From positions 37,769,790-37,833,789 of the forward strand of contig NC_052613.1 in NCBI RefSeq assembly GCF_016545825.1: a stretch of DNA of 64,000 nt. Reading direction: 5' to 3'. A program made the translations under genes and the position numbers. Source of the stretch: Eucalyptus grandis (taxonomy: Eukaryota; Streptophyta; Magnoliopsida; Myrtales; Myrtaceae). Positions 13,090 through 25,671 of this stretch are shown piece by piece. Numbering within the stretch: position 1 is the stretch's first letter; each line of letters starts with the position of its first letter. Below the pieces are notes generated by a model. The model was given only the letters and a program-made list of their open reading frames with translations, did not search any database and was not told the DNA's origin.

Positions 13090-13780
13090 AATGTGGGGGC
13101 CCAATATGTTCTCCTAAGAAAAAAATTAGAAACAAAAAGAAATCATGAAATAACAAATAAAAAAAAAAATACTATAACTTTAATATATTAACTTATCTCA
13201 TAAGGGTATGATCAAATTCAAAAAATCAAACTTCAGTTTATAAACTATGTTTTATATAATTTCACGTGTCACTTGTTAACATGATTCAAATATAATAATT
13301 TTCACTCACTTTTTGATAGATCTAGTGGTAACGGCGTTTCCATGTTTTCAATCTACAAATCGATAGATGGCTGGCTAATTACGATCAAACCCATGAATCA
13401 TAAATGAAAGGAAAGTTTTCACTGGGGCATTAATTTGGACTATATTTCATTGTGGATTGAATAAGGGGGATTCGCTTGGTTAGTTAAATTATAAAAAAAG
13501 AAATTATTTTGCTTCTAATATCCAACTTTAATGAGGATGGCCTGATTTTGATTGCACCATGGCGTAATACTCAATTCGATACTCAAGAATTGATTCAAAA
13601 TATCAAATAATCTCTGAAAATGAAATATAATTTTCGCGAAAAACATTGTTATTTAATGGTAAAGATGCTGGTGATTTTCAATCATGAGTTGACGATGACA
13701 TTCACTTGCTTCAACGTTCCCCCCCATTATATTTTAATCATATGATTAATTATTCTCAAGGCAACATTACAATGACAGTT
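13090..13780. repeat. Segment duplicated at 44755-45465
   Basis: From AATATGTTCTC through to the ACAATTTC/ACAGTTTC stretch this segment aligns with 44755-45465 in the same orientation, with scattered substitutions and indels. In the second location it is joined directly to the left flank of MATH unit D; here about 3 kb of other DNA, including a SINE, lies between it and MATH unit A. Confidence 0.75.
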
Positions 13781-14102
13781 TCCAGCATATCCCTGACATA
13801 ATCTTGTACCCATTTAATTTTTCACTAACAATGGTTGATCTAAACCTTTTAATCCTATTTATCTCTCCTTACAAAGAAACACTCCTTTTCCCCAATTTAT
13901 TTATGTCGCAAATTCCATTTGAATTGAAACTTACTTTTGGTATTTTTACTTTCTTGCTATTGTTTTTTAAAATAATGCAAAATGCCAAGACCTTTCAAAA
14001 TATTGGGATGTAAAATTACGGATTTTTTTTCTCGTATTTTAATTTTTTTTGCCGATTAACTTCGGGAACTCTTTTTTAAGTTAAGGAGATTTCAATCTCT
14101 AA

Positions 14103-14277
14103 GCTCCGCCTGTGGTGGCCAAATTGGATAAGGCTCCCATGATCCTTTGTGAGAAGGAGAGGAGTTCAAATCCCATTAGCCGCACGGGATTTTAAGTGTG
14201 ACATCGGGGTGGTGTGTCCTCCGCTAGTGTCGCCCCTGTCGGCTTATGGGATTCCCTGGGTCATTAAAAAAAAAAAA
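14103..14277 (+). mobile_element. tRNA-derived SINE with target-site duplication
   Basis: The element has an RNA polymerase III A box (TGGCCAAATTGG, 14116-14127) and, about 35 bases on, a B box (GAGTTCAAATCCC, 14162-14174), followed by a body of about 90 bases and a poly(A) tail (14266-14277). It is flanked by a perfect 8-bp direct repeat ATCTCTAA at 14095-14102 and 14278-14285. This is the full signature of a short retroposon moved by LINE machinery. Confidence 0.9.
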
Positions 14278-14970
14278 ATCTCTAATCTCTTAGCTATGTG
14301 TCATTTTTTTGTAGGTATATATTCTCTCACACATACATACATATATGAACAAGATTAAGATAAAACCGAGACTAATTTAGTTAGAGACTATGTGCTTACA
14401 CGAATACATCAACCCTCGAAATGGAAATAATATTTTACTGAGACGACAAAATTTGTTGGATCACAGCCATCAACGAATGTGTACATTAATTATAAATGCA
14501 TGAACCATCTTTTATTTCCTACACCCTCAACAGTGAAGCAACCTTTGTCTGGACCACCCCCTTGATCTTTGGTCGCATTGTATTTGATCCATGAGATTGA
14601 AAATATATCTTGAGAGCTGGAGATTTATGTATCTAGGAGAAAATTGTTTGCAACCTCCCTCGCTTTATATTATTTAATTTTGCAAATTTGGTGTGGTGAA
14701 AAATAATTCTCTTTCTAAAGCATACATAGAATTTGTAGGGTTCTATCACATATATGTGATATAATTAGCTTAAAAAATTTCTAAAAGCACATGACAAAAC
14801 GATGGAACCAGAATGATAGCAGAAGATCGTGGCGAATCCGTTTGTCGTGTCTGGCGTCAATGTGGCCAAAAAATTTGATCAGAAATTGCAGTTAACAAGT
14901 GCGATATGAGAATACGGAGCACGGACAAAGAAGCAATTATAACCCTGAGCAAGCAAGCTAAGATATACAG

Positions 14971-15000
14971 AATATAATATAATATAATATAATATAATAA
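14971..15000. repeat. (AATAT)n microsatellite
   Basis: Six tandem units of AATAT with one imperfect end. Confidence 0.9.
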
Positions 15001-15829
15001 ACAAAACTGAATGCCTCCCATGTGAAATCCCATTATATAAGATGATCTAGATTCAATGTAGAAGATATAATTAGATCTACCGAAATTGGTCATAAATAAA
15101 TCATAAATGACTTGTGAATGAATTTATGACTTATTTAAACTCAATTTACTATTGGGTGGTCTTGAGCATTTTAGCTAATTCTGTAACCGATGTGAGATAG
15201 CCTCAATAATTTGGTCCAAACTTGTTGGCAACATGGGCTTTGATACTAGTATTGTGTGGTTTTTGGTCTCTCTTCTCCCATAAGTTAGCTCAAAAGTGAG
15301 ATTTTTCTCATATTTATAAACCGATCAACATTCCCTTCCATAACTAATGTGGAACATCCTCAACAATCTCTGCCTTACACATCAGGCCTTAGGTTAGAGC
15401 TGCAACAACCCATAACTCTCCCATCTCTCTTGTCCCATGTGATTGTTGGGTAAGTTGGCTTTGATACTAATGTTATGTGGTCTTGGGCTTCTCTCACTCA
15501 AAAGCTAGCTCAAAGGGTGCTTTTATAGTTATAAACCAACCACCAGCACTTTTCACAACCGATACAAGACAACCTCAACATCCACTTCACTCTTTTCTCA
15601 TTTTCTTTCGCCTTCACTCAATCTTGTGCTCACCCACTCCACACTCTCACCTCAATTTGGGTATGATTTTTTGTAAATTAAGTTAAATATAGAAGTATTT
15701 TAGTAATATAAATTGAGTTAGGTATAGGTTAATATATTTGGATTACATGTAAATGGGTTTATTTGGGTCATATCATATTTGACTTGAGCCAAACTTGACT
15801 CAACCTACCCAAGTGATGGGTCTAGATAT

Positions 15830-18211
15830 AACATATACATTGTATAATTTCTCAAGAGAAGAGAAACATTGTGTTCCTCAAGTATGACCTTCTCATTCAT
15901 CAAAACCGATTGTTGTACGCTTTGCTCTTATAAGAAGATTAGGATGGATTCATAACACTCGGCACATGATGATATACTAAAATGGGAAGAATCAACAGTA
16001 CTTTTGAAGTACCGAAAATAATAATATTGGAGAGAGAGAGAGGCCAAAACTAGCCAGTAGCATATAGTTAGGTCCCCCAATGTTGACATTAAATTCCATG
16101 GGTCCTGCATTAAGCTGCCAAACAATGTGGCTCTTGTCCCTTGAAAAGTTCATGTCACTTTATGATCTTGTGGCCCTTTGTGTGGAAGGAAGGACCTCTG
16201 TTTTGGCATTCAATGTTCACCTTTGTCCCATTTGGCTTGAAATTGTTATGGGCTTAGAGATTTTTGCCCTTTCTTCCTACCACAAAGGAATCCCATGCCG
16301 ATCGTATTGATACCTAATCTATTTATCGCTGCCGATTTCCGTCGATCCATCTGTTTACAATACGTGCTCGATTTCCATGTTCCAGCTAATTGAGTCCGAA
16401 CCATTTGGCGAGAAGAAAGCTGCCACCAATTGGCGATTTCTTCCTTTTTCTTCGTTCTAAGTTGATAAGTCCGCCTTTAATTTGAATGAATGTGATCGAG
16501 AGATGAGATATTAGCATCATGTTAATGGTAGCCATGGCAAATATGATAAGAATGTCATGCAATTCCAGGTCATGTCTAAGTCCTAACTTCAGAACATGTT
16601 CTTTAGAAACACTTAGATGACGTGTAAGATTGAAAATCAATTTAAATAAATAATTTTTGATTTAATAATGTTATTTGGACTTACGATCTTTTTTCTTCAT
16701 ACAACTTTGCCTAAAATGGTAGTCGAATCAAAACATCGATAAAAACTACCATTTTTTTTTGGCAATTTTAAGATTTAATTTTCTATTTTTGTGTATCTTT
16801 AGTTATATACCATTTAGAAGAAAACCACCGAAAACATACTCGAGTTTTCGTCTATCACCCAGAAGCCAAAAACACACAGCTTTCATACCTCCACGATACT
16901 AGAATGAAGAAAAAATACCCTTCCTCTCCCAGAAGTTCTAGCCTCACAAATTCCACACATTTTGGTTCCTCTCCGTGAAAAGAACTGGATAAATGGTGGG
17001 TATGCCTCATGGGGACCAAATTCCAAACGAACAGGTTCAAAGCCGGTTCCTAGTAACCAACCCGGGTCAGGTTCAAACTCTCAACCTAAGTCCCCGCCAC
17101 CATTCTCTCCGTTGCCGGCAATCGCGTGCATCATCTTGGATTGCCCCGCCAACATTAGACCACTCGTGGTGACCATGGCCATGGCCATGAGCTCGTATCG
17201 GGTTCCTCTGAAGACAAAGTAAAGACGGAACGTATATCTCATTGAAGGATAGATTTTGCTGTTTCGTGAGAAACTGCATGATTATGTCGTCACGGTGGAA
17301 GGAGGAAGAAGAAGCCATGTTCTAACGATTTCAAGCTCGGGAAGAGAGAGAGAGAGAGGAGGTTGCAATCGTGATCGTGTTTATGAGAAAGCAAAGGTAT
17401 ATTATGGAAAGGAAAATGGGGAAATTGTAAATAGATGGACAACACGCTAAATAAGGGTGCAAAAATGTAATTTTCTTTTCTAAAAGAAGAGATATATAAG
17501 TGGGCATTTAGATGAAAATTCATATATGTTTTCGACATTTTCCTTTCATTATATTTTTGTAAGCAGCGCCAACAAAATATTACTACATTAGCATTAGAAC
17601 TGACTAATTTCTAGAATGAATTGAAGGCCCTTTAACATTCAAATAAAGCCCCTGAAAAGGCTTGTCATGCTTAGATGAAACATCGCAATTTGTGCGTGTG
17701 CGCACTTGAGAATTTGTACAAAGACCAGACTTTTAGAGACAATTCACGTAAAGATTATGTCTCTGGAAACGATATTCTGATGCACAAAACCTTAAGCATA
17801 TTCCAGCAAAAATAATAATCTTTTTTGCGGGAGCAAAAACAGTGATTTGATGAATTCCAAGTTCATAATAATTTAGCTGGCAGAGAATTGATTTACATGG
17901 TGATACTTAGATGATGTTGTGAGAAAAGTACAATAGTCTGTTGAAGCGATTAGCAGATCAGGTCTGACCGTAGTTAAGATTTTGCTGAGTGAATGCATGC
18001 TTTGATTCTTGTTCGGATCAAGGTCCCATTTCTAGTTTCTTCTTTTGAGTCAAATGCTAATTATCAAGCAACCATTGGAGATCCAAAGAAATTGACTGGA
18101 TGGCATGAGAATCAGGTACCGGAAATAATCTGTATCACGTAAGTGTGCTGGTATGAAAATATTCACAACAAATACTGCGGATTGACCGTGTATCTCGACA
18201 GAACGGCGGCT
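15830..18211. repeat. 3' flank of MATH unit A, duplicated in units B to E
   Basis: This is the downstream flank of the minus-strand MATH copy A. The part 15830-16760 aligns with 22345-23640 of unit B, which has a MITE inserted. The part around 16930-17560 aligns with 45470-45980 in unit D, and a weaker match lies in B and C around 23750 and 43610. The part 17620-18150 (from the CTTTAACATTCAAATAA string) recurs before every MATH copy: 24060, 44090, 46660 and 50490. No gene is supported. Confidence 0.8.
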
Positions 18212-20280
18212 TCACAGCGCATCCAACCCGCCCAGGACAGTGACCTCTGCTTCGACCAGGCAAGCGTCGTTCGTCAAATAGCCATACAGATGACGTAAAC
18301 TGATATGCGAAATGAATTTGCCCCAACCCTGCTGCTGGTCCGAGGCGCTGAACCAGTGATTAGCTGCATGAGAATGAGAGAGGACGCGTTTCAAATGTCA
18401 AAAACAAGAATTCAATCGCTCGTAGGTTGTTTTCTTGCAAGAAATGGTTACCATTGCCAGTGACATTATTTCCTTGAAGCTGATCCATGACACGCAGCGA
18501 GAAGCCGGCAAATACTTTAGTGCCAGGAGGAAGGGTGTCTGTGTCGGCAGAAACTAGATACAGTGAGACAAAACCTTCGAGTCCGCTTCCTTTCCCATTC
18601 GGATAGAGCCGTATTTTCCTGAATGAATGACACAACATCAACATCAATGTATTCTGGTTTTCTTTGCTTCACCAATTTAATTTAAGAATAGGGTTATTCA
18701 CTAGCATAAATGCCCAATCCCGTTCCTTCCAGGAAGGACAGAGGGTACTGAACTTGGTGTTGCAGTAAAAGTTTTAAACTGTGTTTCCTCCATCTCCGGC
18801 GGGAAAAACATGCCTCTACTGTTGGGTTACAAATGTCGTAATGTCCATGTTTTTAACCTACCAATCAGAAGACTCGATAAACTTTGATTGGAAAAATATG
18901 ACCCAAAATACATTAGTCAAGAAAGTTCATTTCTCTCCATGTTCGGTATAGCAGCATTTCACAAGTCAAGTGAGTAGAGGACGTTAATATTCAATTTTTA
19001 GCCGCATGCCTATATGATGAAGGTCGAGAGCGATACCATTTATAGTTTCCGGCCATGAATACTTTCGAGTCGTAGAATTCCTTGTCCAATTTCCAGAAGT
19101 TGTCGACCTTCCACACGTGCTTCTGACTGATCGCGCCCTTTATCATCAACAGGTTCTCTCCTTGGCCGGTGCTCTTTTCCTTCGTAACAGAGACTTCCGC
19201 ACCGAAGACACAAGTATCGTCCATGAGATATCCGTTCCTGCGCATCGTTAAGCGTCTTCAGAGGAATGAATTGGTCGAATCCACATTCGAGCTTCATCCC
19301 GTGAAAGTGCCATTCCTTTCTCATGGCATCTGCAGGAAGGACAAGAATTGAATCAATCCACCAATTCTCGCTGCTAATCTACCATGAACTTTCAGTTAAT
19401 TGCTTACACCCATTAAGAGTATACTTACATGGATACACTGAATTGACTCAAAGCATGAAAAGGAATAGTGTTCCTATTCTCTTACTTAATTCAGTATTTT
19501 TCTCCCTTATTTGCGAAATAGGGTAGCCATCCCAAAAAGAAGACGCTTATCTTCAGAGGACCTCATTTACTCAATATTCATTCTACTGACCATTGATTTA
19601 TAATTATGTTTTGTAACTTGGTATAAAGGAGATGGTATGTTGCTTGATCATGCATGCATTAGGAGAATGCATGTTAACCGTGTGGAACAACTATTGAAGA
19701 GTATAAATAGATGAGAAAGTGATGAGATAATATCTGGTTTGAAGCTATACCTTGGATTATCAAGTAGTTGTCTTTATCCTGGTCACGCAGAAAGAATCTG
19801 ACCAGAGCATGAACTTCCCAACCTGAGGGGAGTGAGCTTGTTTCTACCATCGACAGGTAAAGCGAAACGTGATCTTTCACGTTCTTGCTCTTGTTCCCAT
19901 TTGGGTAAAGAACCAGCTTCCTTTGAAAATAAGAAAGAAAGGAGAATCACTGTCCCAATAAACCCAGAAAGATCGGTAAACAAATTATGCGGATGGGAGA
20001 AGTGAAGGATTGTCACCATTTCTAGCCTCCCGCTTGGAAGACCCCCGACTCATACTTGCCCACGGAGTTCTTTGAGAGAGATGAGTAGGATTGTATTTTG
20101 ACGACATACTGAGCTGGCGGAGTTGCTGACACCATTCTCTCTACTCCTGCAAATGAGACACAAGGCAAAAGATCGATGACTGCGAGGCACATTTTCAACG
20201 TTCTTTTGTACAAATTACGCGAGAGAGAGAGAGAGAGAGAGACGCATGCCCTGTAGATCATCAAATTCAGGACTACCCAT
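18212..20280 (-). pseudogene. MATH/TRAF-like domain gene, copy A (broken)
   Basis: The six-exon layout is clear: 20250-20280, 20017-20146, 19751-19920, 19037-19329, 18452-18618 and 18212-18363. It encodes two tandem MATH domains, with stretches such as YVVKIQSYSSLSKNS, ESGVFQAGG, YPNGNKSKN, KLECGFDQFIPL and the C-terminal VEAEVTVLG. Plant MATH-only proteins are TRAF-like adaptors, often in large tandem families. Three or four defects separate it from copy D. The exon 2 tyrosine codon is TAG (20022-20024). One extra base near 19235 shifts exon 4. The first donor is GC instead of GT. The TATA-like box seen in D and E is deleted. Exons 5 and 6 are open and end in GLDAL. I call it a pseudogene because of the in-frame stop and the frameshift. 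Confidence 0.85.
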
Positions 20281-20835
20281 TTGCAAAGTGAAGAGACCGA
20301 TGAGAGGATCCGTGAAATTTGTTGGCTTGCATATGCAATTTGTTGCTAGCCTTTTTATAGTTGCTTTACAGTACCGTTATGCTTTGCTTAAAGATAGTTT
20401 CCTTTCGGTTATAGGGATAGTATCCAGTCCTTGCCCTGATTCCACTGAAGAAACGTGAAAGCAAAAAACACTAGCACGGAAGAGAGAGTTTAGATCCTTT
20501 CCCTGATTTCTCTTCTTGCTAGCCATGGCATGATCGTACATAAAAACGAGATATTCGGTATGTGCATTTGCACATCCAAAAGATAAGTACAATAGAAGTA
20601 CTAATTATTTCTCAATATGCAATCAAGTCATGAAACTTCCAATAACACAATCAAGTCCTAGAATTCGTAAATACATGTAAAATCAAATGTCTACATAAGG
20701 TCCTTGTTTAAGGTAAATATAAAATTTGATGTGGTAGCTTTGATTTTTTTACTCAAAATTTTTGCAAGTAACAATTAATTTTTTCCAGAACTAAGTGGAT
20801 TCAACTCAACATAAAGTGTACTCCTACATCGAATA

Positions 20836-21286
20836 TAAGGATGTGTTTGTTTCGCGGAAAATGATTAATGATCTGAAAAATATTTTAAAAAACTATCACT
20901 TTTATCGCTTACAAAAATAAATCTACTAAAATACTTTCATTGTCAACAATAATGTCTAGACATGTATTGTTTTCGAAAATTAAAAGATTTTCACTAAATA
21001 TTTATTTCAAATAATACAAACGATTATTTTTTGGAAAAATATTTTCCAAATTATTAATTTTATGGGAAACACAACATCTTTTTTTTTCTTTTTAAATGAT
21101 TGCTTATAAAAATGAATGAACGAAAAAAAAAATTTCATTATCAAAGAAAATCTTTAGATATAAATTGTTTATGATAATAAAAATATTTTGTATTAATGAA
21201 CTTTTTATACAATATAAGTTATTGTTTTTAGGAAAATGTTTTCATAATCATTCATTTTCCACGAAACAAATGCAGCCTAAGTGTTT
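20836..21286. mobile_element. Terminal-inverted-repeat MITE upstream of copy A
   Basis: The left end AGGATGTGTTTGTTTCGCGG and the reverse complement of the right end, AGGCTGCATTTGTTTCGTGG, form imperfect inverted repeats of about 45 bases that continue through AAAATGA. The interior is AT-rich with no coding capacity. A shorter relative sits at the matching place upstream of copy D (about 49755-49985). I could not settle the target-site duplication. Confidence 0.65.
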
Positions 21287-22344
21287 ATGTCTTTTAACCA
21301 CAAATGTATTGGGGCAAAACTAAAGGTATTGGTAATTTCATGTTTTCAGTTGGAGGATCCTTGCAACTCTCATGCGAAAAAGTTTAATTATGAATTCCAT
21401 CTTTGACCAATGATAATCATTTTTGCTATGCATACCAAAAATGCATCAGCATGGTGAATTTTGACTTGGACAACAGGTTACTTATTTGATTTTGTCTAGT
21501 CCTAATTTCTTTTTTTCCAGAGCATATTATGGAACGAAAAGACAGATACCATAGCCCTCTCTTTCTGAATACTACCATAAGGGGCACAATTTTATGTTTC
21601 AAAATTGCGAACCAATCTAGATTTCTTTATGAACATGATGTGAACCCGTGACATATTTGCTTATACTGGTCTGGTTTTGGCAAGTAAATACTCATCCATC
21701 GGGTGTAAGGAAGGCCCCCACTTCTCGTACTGGGTAAGTCCTAAATAAGAATTTCAACTCACCGACCGGCCAAATTTGCACCTTCGGTAGCCATGATTGG
21801 GGGCATTTTCTTCCAAGGGTATTTCTTTCTCTCTCTTTCTTTTTCTTTCTTTGATTTCTCTCTCCAGTGTGAGAGCTTCCCTCTCCCAAGAGATTCTTTG
21901 AGTTCATCTTTCCTCCACCCCTTCGTTTCATCTATTCCTCTTTCAACTGCTCGGCGACGGATCCGATCTTATTTTGCTCGCCGTGGATAGCCCCCTTTCA
22001 TATCTGAACACACTAGTCAGTGCGGATCCTTAGGCCATTTTCTTCTAAGATCTGAAGTTCAATTACTTTCGCGATGGGCCGCTGTTTGCTTTCTTGCTTT
22101 GTCAATGTGACAAATCAGTTCTGGTGGGTCGAGCGTTTGCTCATCACTAGCACTGCTATGTTGATCTGATTTCCAATTTTACATCTCGCTTTCGGGGTTG
22201 TGTTTTGTATTGAAGCCTCTACCAGGCTCTACTGGATAATTTTGGGTAATGAATGGAATGTTTCTTTGACAAAAAAAAGAAAAGAAAAAAGAATGATCTT
22301 TAGTAGATCAGTGGTAGTTTCTTGGATACTACAGATCTAGATTC
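21287..22344. other. 5' flank of MATH copy A and unit boundary
   Basis: The part 21325-21745 matches 50005-50460 upstream of copy D, including a short repeat-like stretch (AACCCGTG, then GGGTGTAAGGA) that also resembles the reverse-oriented repeats at 38.0 and 42.7 kb. The rest, with CT-rich DNA at 21820-21865, shows no recognisable gene. Confidence 0.5.
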
Positions 22345-24568
22345 AACATAATACATATAACATTTTCCTCGTATAGTTTTTGAAGGAAGAGAAACATGGT
22401 GTTCCTCGGGTCCGGCCTTCCCATTCTCCGAAGCCAGTGGTTGCGTGCTTGCCCTCATAGAGAGTTGGATAGCTTCATAACACTTGGCACGCGATAATAT
22501 ACTTAAATTAGAAAAATGGGCCGTACTTTCAAAGTACCAAAAATGAAAATATTTGAGAGAGAGGGGAGGGGTGAAAACTAGCCAGTAGCACATGATTAGG
22601 TTCCTCAAGGTTAAAAATTAATTCCATGGGTCTCCCATTAAGCTCCAAACAATGCGGCTCTTCTCCTTTAAAAAATTGGGTCAATATTACGGAAAAACTT
22701 CAAACTAATACATCGATGATAAACTTACCTAAAACTATATTTCTGATTACCAAAAACTCTAAATTGGTACACTTGTGATAAACTCACTCCGTTTGTTTTC
22801 ATTAAATTTTATTATTAAATTACTGAGTTAGATGACACGTGGTAATTGACGGGTGTATCATTTTAGAGTTTTACTGTCTATTTGTTACAAGTGTATCAAT
22901 TGTTTTTTGTGATATTAATCAAATTTTACAGAAACTAACGGAAGGTAAATTTATCACAATTTGTACCGACTTGAGTTTTTGGTGGTCAAAAAAATTAATT
23001 TGAGATAAATTGATTACATATGTATCAATTTGGAGTTTTTCGTAGTATTAACCGTAAAAAATTTGTATCAATTTATGATCTTCGGCCCTTGTTCTGGAAG
23101 GACCTTCTGTTTTGGCATTCCATATTGGCCCACTTGGCTTGAAATTGTTATGGGCTTAGAGATTTTGCCCTTTCATCCTCCCAAAAGGAATCCCATGTCA
23201 ATCATAGCAATACCTAATCTGTAGATCACTGTCGATTTCCGTCGATCCATCTGGTTATGATACGTGCTTGATTTCCATGTGTTGGCTAGTCGAGTCTAGA
23301 TCATTTGCCAAGAAGAAAGGCGCCGCTAGCTCGTCATTTCTCTCTCGTTTTCGTTCAAGCCAATAAATCTGCCTTTGATTTGAAGGAATTGTGTCCGGAG
23401 AGAGAAGTTGGGAGCGTTGTGTAATGGTAGGCATGGCATATATGGTGGAATGTCACGCAATTCCAGGTCGTGTCTAAGTCCTGGTTTCATAATTCGTTCT
23501 TGAGAAATACTCAAATGGCGTGTAAGTTTGAAGATCAATTCAAATATTTTTTTTTTTGCTGAAAAAGATCATTAAGACTTACGATCCTTTTTTCATACAA
23601 CATTGCCAAAAATAGTACCCATCAAAACATTAATGGAAAAGATGATGCTACATTCTGGACGCGATAATTCTCACCCCTCCATAAAAGGACGACAAATTTG
23701 AGGGAAGATTAAAGAGACACTTCCTCACCTTAGATCCGACGATCCGATCCATCGCAGACAAAATGAAGACAGACCATATCTGGCAGGGGTACAAATTTCG
23801 TCGTTTCGTTGAGAAATTCCGTGATGGATAGACGACATTGTCGCAATGGAATGAAGAAGAAGAAGAAGCTATGGTTGGACGAATTCAAGCTTGAACCAAG
23901 TTGAAGTTCGACTAGAAGATTGTCAGGAGTGTGGTGAGACCGTGAATAGGTGAAGTTGGTTAGAATATTCAGTACGCAGCCCCTAAAAGCGGGAATCAAT
24001 TCAATGCGTAGTTTCTTGCAGGTTGGAGAGAGCTAGCTCGTTTGCCCGTGAGCTCGGGCTTTAACATTCAAATAAGCACCTGAGAATCACAGGTTTCATT
24101 GTGCGCAAGCACAAGCAAGCCCAAGAATTTGTACAAAGATCAGATTTTTAGAGATAATTGGCGCAAAGATTGTGTATCTGGAAACAATATTTTGATGCAC
24201 AAGATCTTAAACTTATTAGAGCAAAATGACACTGCTGGGGAAGAAAAAGAATTGATTTGACGAATAGCAAGTTCATAATTTATCAGGACAGAGATTTGAT
24301 TTATACAATGATACTTAAAACAAAATTACAAGAAAAGTACAATAATCTGTCTGAAGCGATTGCAGATCAGGCGGTAGTTAAGATTTTACGGAGTGAAGAG
24401 AAGAAAAATGCATGCTTTGATGCATATCTTTCAGATCAGGGTTCAGTTTTACTGGACGGGTTTGCGAACCAGGACCTGGAAATTAATCTGTATCATATCA
24501 GAGCTGAAATGAACATATTCACAGCAATACTACTGAGTGATAGCGTGATTGTCAGCAGAATAGCGACT
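22345..24568. repeat. 3' flank of MATH unit B
   Basis: This aligns with the flank of unit A (15830 onwards): shared strings include TTGTGTTCCTC versus TGGTGTTCCTC, AAAACTAGCCAGTAGCA, and CCATGGGTC. It is interrupted by the MITE at 22678-23054. The section 24060-24560 corresponds to the common 3' flank of all MATH copies. No gene is supported. Confidence 0.75.
22678..23054. mobile_element. Mutator-like MITE with 9-bp target-site duplication
   Basis: This 377-bp element begins GGGTCAATATTACGGAAAAA and ends with a sequence whose reverse complement is CGGTTAATACTACGAAAAAC, giving inverted repeats of roughly 35 bases. It is flanked by the exact 9-bp repeat TAAAAAATT at 22669-22677 and 23055-23063. 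The paralogous site in unit A (around 16140-16165) lacks it. The interior has no coding capacity. Confidence 0.88.
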
Positions 24569-25558
24569 TCAAACCGCATCCACTACGCCGAGGACAGTGA
24601 CCTCTGCTTCGACCACACAAGTGTCCTCCACCAAAGTGCCTGTGTTCGGATCATAGAAGTTGGCATGAAACATGAGTCTCCCCCAACTGGACTCCTGGCT
24701 CAGAGAGGCTGAACCAGTGATTAGCTGCATCACAGAGAGCGTTTACAATGTCCAAAACAAGAATTCAATCACTCGTAGCTTGTTTTCTTGAGAGATGCAA
24801 GTTCGAGTCCGGTTACCTTTCCAGCCTGGATAGAGAGTTATATTTTCCTGAATGAATGTAAGACACCACATTTCAGATTAATCAATGTATTCTTGTTTGC
24901 TAGTCTTCACAACGTTAATGGAAGAATAAAGTGAGTCACTTGATAAAATGCGCAATCCTATTCCTTCCTGGAAGGACATATGACTGAACTTGGTGAGGAT
25001 TTTTTCAGAGTTGTAGTTCCATCTCCAGCGAGAGAAACATGCATCTCATTGTTGGGTTAAGAATATAGATATCACCAATATGAAAATTTTATTAAAATGA
25101 ATGTGTGTAATGTCCATGTTTATAAACCATCAATTAGAAGACTGATTGAAGAAACTTCCTCGAGAAATACTTGTCAAGATAGTTCATTGTTCTCCATGAT
25201 CAGTTAGGAACATATCAAGTGAGCAGAGGAGATTAACATCAATTATCTAGCACATGCCTATATTAGGAAAGTTGAGAGCAATACCATTTCTCGTTCCCGG
25301 CTATGAATACTTTCGACTCGGAGAATTCCTTGTCCAATTTCAAGAAGTTGTTGACCTCCCACGTGTGCTTCTGACTGATCGTTTCCTTTACCATCAACAG
25401 ATTCTCTCCTCTGCCAGTGCTCTTTTCCCTCATCACGAGACCTCCGCGCCAAACACGCAAGTATCATCCGTGAGTCATCCATTCTGCACATCGTTAAACT
25501 TGGTCGAAGCCACACTCAAGCTTCGTCCGGTGAAAGCGCCATTCCTTTCTCATGGCAT
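24569..25558 (-). pseudogene. MATH/TRAF-like gene, copy B (truncated remnant)
   Basis: Only the 3' half remains. Exon 6 (24569-24724) keeps ANHWFS at its start and EAEVTVLGVVDAV at its end, but in different frames. Exon 5 (about 24800-24855) is reduced to a short piece with an immediate TAA after the splice site; most of the second MATH domain is deleted. Exon 4 (about 25285-25558) is shifted between KLECG-type sequence and the DDTCVFG part. Exons 1-3 are missing: intron homology to copy E continues to about 25670 and then gives way to a LINE fragment. Confidence 0.85.
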
Positions 25559-25671
25559 ATGCAGAAAGAAGAAGATTCGAATCAATCAACAAACACTGGC
25601 TGCTTAACTAACCTGCTAATCGAAGAGCTTACTTTTACTAACAATCTTATCAAACTATATAAATGAGGACA

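Larger units (their letters stand above)
12238..15829. other. Intergenic region with repeats
   Basis: This is AT-rich non-coding DNA. It holds a SINE (14.10-14.28 kb), a segment repeated at 44.76-45.47 kb, an (AATAT)n run, and two related stretches at about 15160-15365 and 15420-15590 that share the string GGCTTTGATACTA. Open frames here lack family signatures. Confidence 0.5.

Noticed and set aside
14103..14277. A functional tRNA gene
   Set aside because: The A and B boxes are tRNA-like, but there is no cloverleaf body, and the poly(A) tail and target duplication show a SINE.
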